Shown here: positions 18,312 through 27,229 of the stretch, piece after piece
Numbering within the stretch: position 1 is the stretch's first letter
How the letters are laid out: every line of letters begins with the position of its first letter
Assembly (NCBI RefSeq): GCF_000166295.1
Contig: NC_017506.1
Coordinates: 4,154,001 to 4,218,000 of the forward strand
Length of the DNA: 64,000 nucleotides
Direction of reading: 5' to 3'
From: Marinobacter adhaerens HP15
GTDB lineage: Bacteria > Pseudomonadota > Gammaproteobacteria > Pseudomonadales > Oleiphilaceae
Notes under the pieces: generated by a model
Database searches by the model: none
What the model was told of the DNA's origin: nothing
What the model saw: the letters and a program-made list of their open reading frames with translations, nothing else
Program-made: the position numbers and the translations under genes

Positions 18312-19496
18312 ATGTCTGATGCAGTAATCGTCTCCACCGCGCGCACCGGCCTTGCGAAATCCTACCGGGGCTCTTTGAACAACACGCACAGCGTGGATAT
18401 GGCAGGTCACGTTATCAAGCATGCTGTTGAGCGCGCAGGTATTGATCCGTCTATTGTTGAGGATGTGATCATGGGCGCGGCCTACCAGGAGGGCGCCCAG
18501 GGCCGGAATATTGCCCGTCTGGCGGCCATCCGCGCCGGTCTTCCGGTGACCACTGCCGGGTTCTCCATCAACCGGTTCTGCAGCTCGGGGTTGCAGTCCA
18601 TTGCCCTGGCGGCACAGCGGGTGGTGTCCGAGAAAGTACCCGCCATGGTGGCCGGGGGCGTTGAGTCCATTTCCCTGGTGCAGAACGAGAAGATCAACAG
18701 CTTCCACGCCACCAACGAGTGGCTGATGAAGAACAAGCCCGAGCTGTACCTTTCGATGATTGAGACGGCGGATATTGTCGCCAAGCGCTACAACGTCAGC
18801 CGTGAAGCCCAGGATGAGTATTCGCTGATTTCCCAGCAGCGCACGGCGGCGGCCCAGCAGGCTGGCAAGTTTGACGATGAGATCGTGCCGTTCGATGCCA
18901 CCATGCTGGTCAAGGACAAGGAAACCGGTGAGGTCAGTGAAAAGCAGGTGACCCTGAAAGGTGACGAGTGTAATCGCCCGAATACGACCCTTGAGGGCCT
19001 GGCGGGTCTGGAGCCGGTGCGTGGTCCGGAGCAGTTCATCACGGCGGGCAACGCCAGCCAGCTGTCGGACGGCGCCTCCGTGTGCACGGTGATGAACAGT
19101 ACCTATGCCGAGAAGCACAACATTGAACCCATGGGTATTTTCCGTGGCTTCGCTGTGGCGGGTTGTGAGCCGGATGAGATGGGCATCGGCCCGGTGTATG
19201 CGATTCCGCGCTTGCTTGAGCGCAATGGTCTGACCATGGATGACATTGATCTGTGGGAACTGAACGAAGCCTTCGCGTCGCAGGTGATTTACTGTCGTGA
19301 CCGCCTGGGCATTCCCATGGAGAAGCTGAATGTAAACGGCGGCTCAATTTCCATCGGCCACCCCTTTGGTGTTACCGGCGCCCGCCAGACAGGCCACGCC
19401 CTGATCGAAGGCAAGCGCCGTGGGGCGAAATACGTGGTGATCACCATGTGCATCGGCGGTGGCCAGGGTGCTGCTGGCCTGTTCGAGGTGGCTTGA
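18312..19496 (+). CDS. acetyl-CoA acyltransferase (thiolase)
   Basis: A 394-residue thiolase that cleaves 3-ketoacyl-CoA with CoA in the last beta-oxidation step, or condenses acetyl-CoA in reverse. The nucleophilic cysteine is in [13 protein letters not shown] near residue 90. [16 protein letters not shown] near 345 and the second catalytic cysteine in [14 protein letters not shown] near 383 complete the active site. The start at 18312 ([20 protein letters not shown]) matches family N-termini. Earlier in-frame starts fall inside the upstream palindrome and are rejected. It follows the hydratase/dehydrogenase fusion and precedes alcohol and aldehyde dehydrogenases, so the set could oxidise an alcohol or branched acid through beta-oxidation. 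Confidence 0.92.
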   Translation: MSDAVIVSTARTGLAKSYRGSLNNTHSVDMAGHVIKHAVERAGIDPSIVEDVIMGAAYQEGAQGRNIARLAAIRAGLPVTTAGFSINRFCSSGLQSIALAAQRVVSEKVPAMVAGGVESISLVQNEKINSFHATNEWLMKNKPELYLSMIETADIVAKRYNVSREAQDEYSLISQQRTAAAQQAGKFDDEIVPFDATMLVKDKETGEVSEKQVTLKGDECNRPNTTLEGLAGLEPVRGPEQFITAGNASQLSDGASVCTVMNSTYAEKHNIEPMGIFRGFAVAGCEPDEMGIGPVYAIPRLLERNGLTMDDIDLWELNEAFASQVIYCRDRLGIPMEKLNVNGGSISIGHPFGVTGARQTGHALIEGKRRGAKYVVITMCIGGGQGAAGLFEVA

Positions 19497-19515
19497 AGCC
19501 GGCCTGTATGAGATC

Positions 19516-19545
19516 GGGGTCAGAAGAATGCTTTCTTCTGACCCC
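19516..19545. repeat. perfect 13-bp-arm hairpin (REP-like or attenuator)
   Basis: GGGGTCAGAAGAA and TTCTTCTGACCCC form a perfect 13-bp stem with a 4-base loop, 19 bp after the thiolase stop and 23 bp before the alcohol dehydrogenase start. It lacks a proper T-tract (TTGTTGACC follows). The GGGTCAG...CTGACCC form is like REP elements associated with RAYT transposases in other gammaproteobacteria. No such transposase is in the window. Confidence 0.7.
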
Positions 19546-19568
19546 TTGTTGACCAAAAGGGGAAATGC

Positions 19569-20675
19569 ATGGACAGACAAGCAAAAGCCGTCGTCTGCCG
19601 GGAATGGGGGCAGCCTGTTCAGGTGGAAACCATCACGGTAGAAGGCCCCAAGCGGGATGAAATCACCATCAAGATCGCGGCCTGCGGTGTTTGCCACAGC
19701 GATCTGTCCGCCACCACGGGTAAGATTCCCTACCCGCCTCCCCTTGTATTGGGGCACGAAGCCGCCGGCGTGGTTGTCGAAGTCGGTGAGGGCGTCACGG
19801 CCTTCAAGGAAGGCGACCATGTGGTGAGTACCTTCATATCCATGTGCGGCAAATGCAGCCAGTGTGTTCGTGGCCGCCCGGTGCTCTGTGAGAACGCCCG
19901 CAAGGCCATGTTCAACCTGCCGGATGGCACGGTCAGAACCAAAGGCGCGGACGGCGAGCCCCTGAACGTCTTCGGCGCCTGCGGCGTGATGGCCGAGTTC
20001 GCCACCATGCACGTCGACAACTGCGTAAAAGTGGATGAAACCGTGCCGATGCAGAACGCCGCCCTGGTGGGTTGCGCTGTGATGACCGGTGTCGGCGCTG
20101 TCTTCAATACGGCAAAGCTGGAGCCCGGCTCCCGAGCCGCCGTGTTTGGCATCGGTGGCGTTGGCCTCAACGCCATCCAGGGCTGTGTGACCGCCGGCGC
20201 CGAGATGGTCGTGGCGGTGGACAGCAACCCCGCCAAGCTGGCGATGGCGAAAGAGTTTGGTGCCACCCACACCGTGAATATCAACGAGGTAGAGGACGCC
20301 GCCAAGGCTGTGAAGAAAATGACCGGCGGCGTTGACTACGCCTTCGAATGCGTCGGTGCCGGGCCGGTGGTGGAACAGGCCTACAAGAGTCTGGGCCGTG
20401 GCGGTACCGCCGTGGTCGTGGGTGTGGCAGACCCGAAGGACAAGACCTCGCTGACCACCCTCACCCTGCCGGCGGACGAGCGAACCTTGAAAGGCAGCTG
20501 GCTGGGTTCGGCAAGGCCGCAGCATGATTTCCCCAGGATCCTGGGTCTTTACAAGGCTGGTAAACTCAAGCTGGATGAACTGGTTACCCGGACCTACCCC
20601 ATAGAAGAAGCCGCACAGGCGTTCGATGATATGGTGGCAGGCAAGAACGCCCGTGGCGTTATCGTATTTGAATGA
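19569..20675 (+). CDS. Zn-dependent alcohol dehydrogenase (MDR superfamily)
   Basis: A 368-residue medium-chain dehydrogenase/reductase. The catalytic zinc ligands are in CGVCHSDL (residue 41) and GHEAAG (residue 62). The structural zinc cysteines are CGKCSQCVRGRPVLC (about 95-109). A Rossmann GIGGVGLNAIQG is near residue 195 and an NAD-type acidic residue in VAVDSNPAKL follows. It belongs to the class III/aryl-alcohol-like branch. It lies 10 bp before an aldehyde dehydrogenase gene, giving a two-step alcohol-to-acid module whose product could enter the adjacent beta-oxidation genes. The physiological alcohol is not known from sequence. Confidence 0.9.
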   Translation: MDRQAKAVVCREWGQPVQVETITVEGPKRDEITIKIAACGVCHSDLSATTGKIPYPPPLVLGHEAAGVVVEVGEGVTAFKEGDHVVSTFISMCGKCSQCVRGRPVLCENARKAMFNLPDGTVRTKGADGEPLNVFGACGVMAEFATMHVDNCVKVDETVPMQNAALVGCAVMTGVGAVFNTAKLEPGSRAAVFGIGGVGLNAIQGCVTAGAEMVVAVDSNPAKLAMAKEFGATHTVNINEVEDAAKAVKKMTGGVDYAFECVGAGPVVEQAYKSLGRGGTAVVVGVADPKDKTSLTTLTLPADERTLKGSWLGSARPQHDFPRILGLYKAGKLKLDELVTRTYPIEEAAQAFDDMVAGKNARGVIVFE

Positions 20676-20685
20676 AGGGGGAAGC

Positions 20686-22101
20686 ATGAACGAGCTGAAC
20701 AGGAACTACATCAACGGCCAATGGGTTAGCTGGGCCGGTGACATGATCGACGTTCACGAAGCTGGCACCGGTGACGTGATTGCCCGCGTTCCCGCCGCCG
20801 GCGCGGATGAGATGGAACAGGCCATTGCTGCCGCCGATGCGGCGTTTGAAAGCTGGTCGGAAAGCACCCTGGAAGAACGGATCAAGGTGCTGGAACAGCT
20901 GCACGCGGGCCTGAAAGAGCGCGCGCCGGAAATCGCCGAGACCGTCTGCCGGGAAGTGGGCATGCCCATCAAACTGGCCACGCCGATCCAGGCTGGTATG
21001 CCGGCAGCCGTGACCAAGAGCTACCTGAAACTGCTGCCCGACTTCCCGTTCACCGAACAGTCCGGCAACTCCGAGGTGCAATATGCGCCGGTCGGTGTGG
21101 TTGGTTGCATTACCCCCTGGAACTACCCGCTGCACCAGGTGATCCTGAAAATCGTTCCGGCGATTGCGGCCGGTTGCACCGTGGTGCTCAAGCCTTCGGA
21201 GATCGCTCCCCAGACGGCGTTTATCCTTGCCGAGATCCTCGATGGCACCGACCTGCCCAAGGGCGTGTTCAACATGGTGTGCGGCTATGGTCATACCGTG
21301 GGTGATACCCTGATCAAGCATCCGGATGTGCGCATGGTGTCCTTCACCGGCTCCACCCGCACCGGCAACCTGATTGCCCACGCCGCAGCCGATGACTTCA
21401 AACGCTTCGCCCTGGAGATGGGCGGCAAATCCGCCTCCGTGATCCTCCCGGACGCCGACCTGGCGGCTGCCGTTAAAGGTACCATCAACAACTGCCTGCT
21501 GAACTCCGGCCAGACCTGCACCGCGCTCACCCGCATGTTGGTTCCGGCCGACAAGCACGACGAGGCCTGTGAACTGGCCGCCGCTGCCGTGGCTAAAATG
21601 ACCCCGGGTAATCCGCTGGAAGAAACCACACGGTTGGGCCCGCTGTCGTCTGCCCAGCAGCGTGACAAGGTGATCGACTACATCAAACTGGGTGTCCAGG
21701 AAGGCGCCAAGCTCATCGCCGGTGGGCCGGAAGCGCCCGAGGGATGCGAGAAAGGTTACTTCGTCAAGGCGACCGTCTTCGGCAACGTAAAACCGGACAG
21801 CCGCATCGCCCAGGAGGAAATTTTCGGGCCGGTGCTGTGCGTGATCCCATACAACGACGAAGCCGAAGCGGTGAAAATCGCCAACGGCACCCAGTACGGG
21901 CTATCCGGTGCAGTCTGGTCCGGCGACGACGCCAAGGCCAAGAAAATTGCCAGCAAGCTGCGCACTGGCCAGGTATTCGTGAACGGTGGTGCGTTTAACC
22001 CGATGGCACCGTTTGGCGGCTTCGGCCATTCCGGTATCGGCCGCGAATTTGGCAAGTGGGGACTGGAGGAGTTTCTGGAAGTTCGCTCGCTTCAGCTGTA
22101 A
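20686..22101 (+). CDS. aldehyde dehydrogenase family protein
   Basis: A 471-residue NAD(P)-dependent aldehyde dehydrogenase. The cofactor/substrate motif ITPWNYPLHQVILKI is near 142. The general-base glutamate is in LEMGGKSASVILPDADL near 245. The nucleophilic cysteine is in NSGQTCTALTRM near 280, and a C-terminal PFGGFGHSGIGREFG completes it. It starts at 20686 with GGGGAAG upstream, 10 bp after the alcohol dehydrogenase, so the pair is almost certainly co-transcribed. It would convert the aldehyde made by the alcohol dehydrogenase to the acid. A large palindrome follows the gene. Confidence 0.92.
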   Translation: MNELNRNYINGQWVSWAGDMIDVHEAGTGDVIARVPAAGADEMEQAIAAADAAFESWSESTLEERIKVLEQLHAGLKERAPEIAETVCREVGMPIKLATPIQAGMPAAVTKSYLKLLPDFPFTEQSGNSEVQYAPVGVVGCITPWNYPLHQVILKIVPAIAAGCTVVLKPSEIAPQTAFILAEILDGTDLPKGVFNMVCGYGHTVGDTLIKHPDVRMVSFTGSTRTGNLIAHAAADDFKRFALEMGGKSASVILPDADLAAAVKGTINNCLLNSGQTCTALTRMLVPADKHDEACELAAAAVAKMTPGNPLEETTRLGPLSSAQQRDKVIDYIKLGVQEGAKLIAGGPEAPEGCEKGYFVKATVFGNVKPDSRIAQEEIFGPVLCVIPYNDEAEAVKIANGTQYGLSGAVWSGDDAKAKKIASKLRTGQVFVNGGAFNPMAPFGGFGHSGIGREFGKWGLEEFLEVRSLQL

Positions 22102-22142
22102 ACGCTAATTGCCTGGCCTGCTGAGATGCGGGCTGGGCCCGA

Positions 22143-22219
22143 GGTGGGGTACCTTTTCTTCTGGGAAAAACAACTCGCTGCGCTCAGACATTTTTTCCCG
22201 CCAGAAAAGGTACCCCACC
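22143..22219. repeat. extragenic palindrome, family copy B
   Basis: Perfect 17-bp arms (22143-22159 with 22203-22219, GGTGGGGTACCTTTTCT and its complement) and an inner stem GGGAAAAA/TTTTTCCC enclose a loop beginning CAACTCGCT and ending CTCAGACAT. It is a sequence relative of the hairpin at 18159-18251. Arm bases differ between copies (GTACC against GTGTC) yet pairing is kept. It lies between the aldehyde dehydrogenase and the convergent QsdR/TetR regulator. Confidence 0.85.
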
Positions 22220-22250
22220 CCGGACCTGAGCGAGTTCTGAGTGATCCGCT

Positions 22251-22832
22251 CTACGCTTTTCCTCCCAGCAAAATCCGCACGGCCGTACAGGCATCCTCCA
22301 ATTCTGCCTCCCTGGGTTCCCGCCCGGCGATGATGTCGCTGTAAAGGCAGGACTCTGCCAGTCGGATCATGAAGTAAGACAGGCTGAAGATGTTCATTGG
22401 TGGCTTGATATGCCCGGCCGCAACCTGGTCTTTCAGCATCCGCGTGTTGGTTTCCACCGTGCGGGTGTGGAGAATGGATTGCGACGAGGTGAGGATTTTC
22501 AGGGCATATTCCGGATCCTGGTTGATGAATCGCCGCAGCGGCTCGAAGTGCAGGATCGCGGAGTTGGTGCGGCGGTACACGCCGACAATGTAGTCCACGC
22601 CAGTGCCGGGCGTTTCGGCCATGGCCTGTCGCCAGAGGGGTTCGTACAGGGACCAGAGAATCTCGCCGATCAGTAGATCCTTGTTGCCGACCCAGCGAAA
22701 CAGGGTGGCGCGGCCAATTCCAAGCTCATCAGCCAGCGGCGCCAGGTGAATGCGCTCACCCTTGAGCCACATGCGACGTGCTCGCTTGAACGCCTCGGCC
22801 GGTGTTGCCCTGGTTACGGTTTTGTCTGCCAC
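22251..22832 (-). CDS. TetR-family regulator of the QsdR type
   Basis: A 193-residue regulator with an N-terminal TetR helix-turn-helix (LAPLADELGIGRATLFRWVGNKDLLIGEI, here cited from position 30; recognition helix GRATLFRWVG). The C-terminal ligand-binding domain has ILHFEPLRRFINQDPEYALKIL. The layout matches the QsdR family, first named for control of a quorum-quenching lactonase gene in Rhodococcus. In this context its targets are more likely the convergent alcohol/aldehyde dehydrogenase and beta-oxidation genes. The repressed ligand is unknown. Confidence 0.82.
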   Translation of the reverse strand: MADKTVTRATPAEAFKRARRMWLKGERIHLAPLADELGIGRATLFRWVGNKDLLIGEILWSLYEPLWRQAMAETPGTGVDYIVGVYRRTNSAILHFEPLRRFINQDPEYALKILTSSQSILHTRTVETNTRMLKDQVAAGHIKPPMNIFSLSYFMIRLAESCLYSDIIAGREPREAELEDACTAVRILLGGKA

Positions 22833-22909
22833 TGAAACCTCATGCCCGAATTTGGATTCATTTTAACGGCTAAACCCGGAGCCGGCTATGCGCGCGGTTC
22901 TGAGGGCTT

Positions 22910-22941
22910 GTGATGGTTTTGTGAACTTTTCCGCCTACACT
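22910..22941 (+). promoter_or_regulatory. promoter with tandem GTGA repeat, upstream of the response regulator
   Basis: Two direct repeats 11 bp apart (GTGATG at 22910, GTGAAC at 22921; joined GTGATGGTTTTGTGAAC) are followed by CCGCC and a -10-like TACACT (22936-22941). The same layout recurs before the MsrAB gene at 25211-25243. OmpR-type regulators bind such tandem repeats, so autoregulation by the downstream response regulator is likely. Confidence 0.55.
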
Positions 22942-22992
22942 CTGCCATGAAAGCATCGAAAGCCACCGGCAAATTCAGCGAAGCCCATCACC

Positions 22993-23694
22993 ATGACGCG
23001 AACGGTACTGATTATTGAAGACAACCCCGGCATCGGTGAGCTGGTCCGTATGCAGGTTTCAGATCTGGGAATGAAGCCTGTGCTCGTGGACCGGGGGGAT
23101 ACCGGCCTGGAACGGTTCCGTGAGGGCGGCGTCGACCTGGTTATTCTGGATCTGATGTTGCCTGGCCTGGATGGTTTGGCGGTGTGCCGCGAGATTCGTG
23201 CCTGTCCGGGCTACGTACCAGTTCTGATGTTGACGGCAAAGAGCACAGAGCTGGATCGGGTCCTGGGCCTGGAGATGGGCGCGGACGATTACCTGACGAA
23301 GCCGTTCAGCGTGGCGGAGCTGGCAGCCCGCATCAAAGCGCTTTTCCGACGGGTAGACGCACTCTCTCAGGCAGCGCCTGCCGGCGATCAGGCTGATGAG
23401 ATTGAGGTGGACGGGCTTCGGATTGATCCGGTTCGCCGGCGAGTGTTTGTGGATGATCGGGAAGTGGACCTGACCGCCCGCGAGTTCGACCTGCTCTGGC
23501 ACTTTGCCTCCCATCGGGGCCGGGTGTTCAGCCGGGCGCAATTGCTCGATTCTGTGTGGGGTTACAACCATGAGGGCTACGAGCATACCGTGAACACCCA
23601 CATCAACCGACTGCGCAACAAGATTGAAGCCGATCCCGCCGACCCACGATACGTCCAGACGGTCTGGGGTGTTGGCTATCGGTTCATGGATTAG
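22993..23694 (+). CDS. OmpR-family response regulator
   Basis: A 233-residue two-domain response regulator. The receiver domain has the acidic pocket ED (VLIIEDNPGIGE), the phospho-acceptor aspartate in LVILDLMLPGLDG near residue 53, the conserved Thr/Ser (LMLTAK) and Lys (DDYLTKPFSVAEL). A winged-helix DNA-binding domain (about 135-230) has LTAREFDLLWHFASHRGRVFSR and a typical ending VQTVWGVGYRFMD. It is followed after 2 bp by its histidine kinase and then by an exported methionine sulfoxide reductase. The shared promoter repeat suggests it activates that gene in response to oxidative or chlorine stress; this is inferred. Confidence 0.9.
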   Translation: MTRTVLIIEDNPGIGELVRMQVSDLGMKPVLVDRGDTGLERFREGGVDLVILDLMLPGLDGLAVCREIRACPGYVPVLMLTAKSTELDRVLGLEMGADDYLTKPFSVAELAARIKALFRRVDALSQAAPAGDQADEIEVDGLRIDPVRRRVFVDDREVDLTAREFDLLWHFASHRGRVFSRAQLLDSVWGYNHEGYEHTVNTHINRLRNKIEADPADPRYVQTVWGVGYRFMD

Positions 23695-23696
23695 CG

Positions 23697-25196
23697 ATGG
23701 CCCTGTCTGTCTTCCGCACCCTTTATGCCCGGCTGGCGATCGGTCTGTTCCTGCTGCTGCTTGTGGTGGGTGGGCTCTTTACCTTTCTGAGTCTGGCTTC
23801 GGTGAGGGAATACTCGGCTGCGGTCAACCAGCAGCTGAACCGCGACCTCGCCCGTAACCTGGTGTCTGACCGCAACCTCGTAACCGATGGCAAGCTCAAC
23901 CGCGATGCCCTGAAGCAGCTCTTCGAGCTGTACATGACCATCAACCCCAGTATCGAAATCTACCTGCTGGATACCGAAGGTAATATCCTTTCCTACTCCG
24001 CCGACCCGAACAAGATCAAGCGCAACCGGGTATCCCTGGAACCGGTACGCACGCTGCTTGAAAACCCGGGCGCTTACCCGCTGCCCGGCGATGATCCGCG
24101 CAGTCATGACCGGCGGAAGGTGTTCTCGGTAACGCCGGTGCCTTCGGCTGCGGATCCAACGGGTTATCTGTACGTGGTTCTGCGCGGCGAGGAGTACGAC
24201 CTGGCCGAGAGCATGGTGCACAGTAACCGGCTCCTCCAGTTAGGCGCGGGCGCGCTGGCGGTGAGCCTGTTCGTGGGCCTGCTGGCCGGGCTGGTGTTCT
24301 TCCGATTGCTGACGCGTCGGCTGTCGCGGCTGACCGAGCGGGTGGAATCCTTCGAGCGCGGCATGTCGCCGGAGCGCGCCGCCGCGGTGGCGGGCAAAGG
24401 CGATGACATTGATTACCTGGCCGCCCGGTTCGATCAGATGGCCCAGCGAATTGTTGCCCAGCTGGACCTTCTGAAACACAAGGATGCCCAGCGCCGGCAG
24501 CTGGTTGCCCAGGTCTCCCACGATCTGAGAACGCCACTGGCATCCATCCAGGGTTATATCGAAGCCTTGCGCATGAAACAGGACACGCTCGCCGCCGAGG
24601 AGCGGGCACGTTTCCTGGATGTGGCCCTGACCGAAAGCCACCGGCTTGGTCGCCTTGTGGAGGAACTGTTTGAACTTGCCGCACTGGATGCCCGGGAGAA
24701 ACAGCCGAAGACGGAACCGTTTGTGGTTGCCGAACTGCTGCATGACGTGGTGCAGAAGCACCAACCCGAGGCGGAGCGCGCAGGCGTTGCCCTGTCGATT
24801 GTTTCCGTCGCTCCGGTCCAGGTGCTGGCGGATATCGCCATGACCGAGCGGGTATTGGATAACCTGATCAGCAACGCCATCAGCCATTCGCCGAAAGATA
24901 CGGAGATCACACTGGGCGTTGTCGAACAGGCCGGGGGTGCGCAAATTACCGTCGCCGACGCTGGCCCCGGTATCGATGATGAGGACCTGGAGCACGTCTT
25001 CGAACCCTTTTATCAGGCCGCAGGTGCGTCCAGGACGGGCCATGCCGGTCTGGGGCTCGCGATTGCCCAGCGAATGGTGACGCTGCAGCAGGGAAAACTC
25101 TCGGTACGCAATGCCGATGGCGCCGTTTTCAGTGTCTGGCTGCCCCTGGCCCGCGACAGCTCGGTCGCGGGCGGCGAAAAATCCACAGCGTTATGA
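23697..25196 (+). CDS. sensor histidine kinase
   Basis: A 499-residue membrane histidine kinase. TM1 is at about residues 13-37 and TM2 at about 182-205. The periplasmic sensor between them is about 140 residues. A HAMP domain follows (RLLTRRLSRLTERVESF). The HisKA dimerisation domain has the phospho-acceptor in QVSHDLRTPLASIQGY near residue 279. The HATPase domain has N-box LDNLISNAISHSP, G1 DAGPGID and G2 GHAGLGLAIAQRM. It is translationally coupled to the response regulator 2 bp upstream. The sensor domain has no cysteine-rich or metal-binding signature that I can see. Proximity to MsrAB suggests it detects envelope oxidation. Confidence 0.9.
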   Translation: MALSVFRTLYARLAIGLFLLLLVVGGLFTFLSLASVREYSAAVNQQLNRDLARNLVSDRNLVTDGKLNRDALKQLFELYMTINPSIEIYLLDTEGNILSYSADPNKIKRNRVSLEPVRTLLENPGAYPLPGDDPRSHDRRKVFSVTPVPSAADPTGYLYVVLRGEEYDLAESMVHSNRLLQLGAGALAVSLFVGLLAGLVFFRLLTRRLSRLTERVESFERGMSPERAAAVAGKGDDIDYLAARFDQMAQRIVAQLDLLKHKDAQRRQLVAQVSHDLRTPLASIQGYIEALRMKQDTLAAEERARFLDVALTESHRLGRLVEELFELAALDAREKQPKTEPFVVAELLHDVVQKHQPEAERAGVALSIVSVAPVQVLADIAMTERVLDNLISNAISHSPKDTEITLGVVEQAGGAQITVADAGPGIDDEDLEHVFEPFYQAAGASRTGHAGLGLAIAQRMVTLQQGKLSVRNADGAVFSVWLPLARDSSVAGGEKSTAL

Positions 25197-25210
25197 ATTC
25201 GTAATACCTG

Positions 25211-25243
25211 GTGAACGTTTTCGTGAATCCACCGCCCTACGCT
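25211..25243 (+). promoter_or_regulatory. promoter with tandem GTGA repeat, upstream of msrAB
   Basis: GTGAAC (25211) and GTGAAT (25223) are direct repeats 12 bp apart (GTGAACGTTTTCGTGAAT), followed by CCGCC and a -10-like TACGCT (25238-25243). The layout copies that at 22910-22941 before the response regulator gene, supporting joint control. Confidence 0.55.
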
Positions 25244-25275
25244 GTAGGTATGGAATCACGTGAAGGAGATATCTG

Positions 25276-26499
25276 ATGAAACGCAAGATTATGGGTCTGT
25301 TTTCCGCAGTGGCATTTGTCTCTGCAGTTGGTCTGTTCACCACCTACGCGGTTGCCGAAAAGTCGGAGTCGCAGATGAGCAAATACGCACCGGATCAACC
25401 GGGTCTGGCCGTGGCGACCTTTGCTGGCGGTTGTTTCTGGTGTGTTGAGGCCGGGTACGAAAAGCGGGTGCCGGGCGTGGTGGAAGTAGTCTCGGGCTAT
25501 TCTGGTGGGAAAGAGGCAAGCCCCTCCTACAAGCAGGTTGCCTCGGGGCAGACTGGCCATACCGAAGCGGTACAGGTCTATTACGACCCCAACGAAATGA
25601 CATACGAGGGCTTGTTGCAGGCGCTCTGGCGGATGATGGACCCGACCGATAATCAGGGTCAGTTTGTGGACCGCGGCCAGCAGTATCGTCCTGCTATTTT
25701 CTACCATAACGCTGAGCAGAAGCGCCTGGCCGAGGCGGCCGTTGCAGAATTGGAGGCATCCGGAGTTTACGAGAAACCCGTGGTGATCGAAATCGTGCCG
25801 TTTGAGAAATTTTACCCGGCGGAGGAATACCACCAGGATTATTACGACAAAAACCCCGTGCGCTACAACTTCTACACCTTCAACTCTGGACGCTATCAGT
25901 TTATCGAGAAGGTGTATGGCGAAGATTACGAGCTCGATTACACCCGGTTCCAGGAGAATGCCACAGTGGACGCCAGTGACGATCTGGTGGGCGATGAAAG
26001 CGCCAGCACAGAGCCCGGCCAGATGGGCGTTGGCTTCGATCCGGCAAGCTTTGAAAAGCCGGCCCAGGATGTCCTGAAGCAGCGCCTGACGGATATGCAG
26101 TACGAGGTGACCCAGGAAGACGGCACCGAGCCGGCGTTTAACAACAAATACTGGGACAACAAGAAGCCAGGACTCTACGTGGATATTGTCTCCGGCGAGC
26201 CGCTGTTTTCTTCACGGGACAAGTACAAATCCGGTACCGGCTGGCCCAGCTTTACCCGGCCGATCACACCAGACGCGGTGGTGGAACGTGAGGACAACTC
26301 GTTCTTCATGACCCGTACGGAAATCCGCAGCAGCCACGCGGATTCCCACCTTGGCCATGTCTTCAACGATGGCCCTGCGCCAACCGGACTACGCTACTGC
26401 ATGAACTCCGCGTCTATGGACTTTATCCCGCTGGAGAAGATGGAAGAGGCCGGTTATGGCAAATGGGTTGATGACGTCAGATCAGAGAGCGACGCCTGA
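25276..26499 (+). CDS. msrAB: exported bifunctional peptide-methionine sulfoxide reductase MsrA-MsrB
   Basis: A 407-residue fusion repairing both S- and R-methionine sulfoxide. A signal peptide is at residues 1-27 ([23 protein letters not shown]). MsrA spans about 45-215 with the catalytic Cys53 in [12 protein letters not shown], the glutamate/tyrosine region QTGHTEAV and EYHQDYY. MsrB spans about 265-400 with [21 protein letters not shown] and the selenocysteine-equivalent cysteine in [10 protein letters not shown]. Unlike many MsrBs, no CxxC zinc pairs are visible. The exported form resembles PilB/MsrAB systems of Neisseria but lacks the thioredoxin-like domain, so the reductant must come from elsewhere. 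An AAGGAG site precedes the ATG. It is probably controlled by the preceding two-component system. Confidence 0.93.
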   Translation: MKRKIMGLFSAVAFVSAVGLFTTYAVAEKSESQMSKYAPDQPGLAVATFAGGCFWCVEAGYEKRVPGVVEVVSGYSGGKEASPSYKQVASGQTGHTEAVQVYYDPNEMTYEGLLQALWRMMDPTDNQGQFVDRGQQYRPAIFYHNAEQKRLAEAAVAELEASGVYEKPVVIEIVPFEKFYPAEEYHQDYYDKNPVRYNFYTFNSGRYQFIEKVYGEDYELDYTRFQENATVDASDDLVGDESASTEPGQMGVGFDPASFEKPAQDVLKQRLTDMQYEVTQEDGTEPAFNNKYWDNKKPGLYVDIVSGEPLFSSRDKYKSGTGWPSFTRPITPDAVVEREDNSFFMTRTEIRSSHADSHLGHVFNDGPAPTGLRYCMNSASMDFIPLEKMEEAGYGKWVDDVRSESDA

Positions 26500-26500
26500 C

Positions 26501-27229
26501 TCACAACCACAAATCCGCCACCCGGGTGTCCCGGCTGAAATGGTGCAACACCTGGGCCTGCAGGAGTTCAGCCGTGGCAACCGCATCAATCAGGGCGTTG
26601 TGGGCGGCATAGTGAGGCAGCCCATAACGCAGCCGGCTATCAGCCAAGCGAATCGACACGGGCTTCTTCCCCAGCAGTTGTTGCCAGCGTGACGGGTTTC
26701 GGTCCGGGTGCAGGTGAGCCTCAATGGCCATGGTATCGATCAACGGAAACCGGATTCCTTCCCCCAGGCGCCATTGCAGGGCAACGTCGAAGAACGATCT
26801 CTCGATGTTGCGGTAGTGAACCACGGGGATACGCCCGTTCAGGCAGGCAAACAGATCCTTCAGGATATCGTTCAAATCCGGGGCCTGGTCGATATCACTG
26901 TGGGTAATGCCGTGGATAGTAATCGAGGTCTGGTGTAGCGGGAGCTTGGGCCGCACGATCCAGTGGCGGGCTTTGCCCAGCTGGATGCCGTCGAGCGTAA
27001 ACGGCACCAGACCGATACTGACAATCGAATGTTGATTGGCGTCCAACCCGGTGGTCTCGAAATCGAGCGCGACAAAGGGCACCTCGGATAAGGGCGTCTC
27101 CGGCGACACACACCCACTCTCGTAATAGGCTTTAAGAATCGGGGACTTGCTCTGCTCCGCCAGGGCCTTGAATTGCTCGGGCCATGGCAGGCGTGTAACA
27201 GAATTCTCGGCCTGCTCCTCACTAGACAT
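26501..27229 (-). CDS. DnaQ-like 3'-5' exonuclease
   Basis: A 242-residue DEDDh exonuclease. Exo I motif is VALDFETTGLDA near residue 52 (Asp and Glu ligands). Exo II lies near PVVHYRNIERSFFD, and Exo III is AHNALIDAVATAELL near residue 212 with the catalytic histidine and aspartate. It resembles the epsilon subunit of DNA polymerase III but has an extra N-terminal 45 residues and no clamp motif, so it is one of the free-standing homologues. It overlaps the upstream cNMP/CBS/DUF294 gene by 8 bp. This pairing is common in gammaproteobacteria, often near acetate uptake genes. Its stop abuts the convergent msrAB stop. Confidence 0.85.
   Translation of the reverse strand: MSSEEQAENSVTRLPWPEQFKALAEQSKSPILKAYYESGCVSPETPLSEVPFVALDFETTGLDANQHSIVSIGLVPFTLDGIQLGKARHWIVRPKLPLHQTSITIHGITHSDIDQAPDLNDILKDLFACLNGRIPVVHYRNIERSFFDVALQWRLGEGIRFPLIDTMAIEAHLHPDRNPSRWQQLLGKKPVSIRLADSRLRYGLPHYAAHNALIDAVATAELLQAQVLHHFSRDTRVADLWL

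Noticed and set aside
19344..20687. A 447-codon open frame antisense to the alcohol dehydrogenase gene
   Set aside because: GC-rich codon bias opens the opposite strand. The sense frame has full catalytic and zinc motifs, and the antisense translation is His/Gly-rich with no family likeness.
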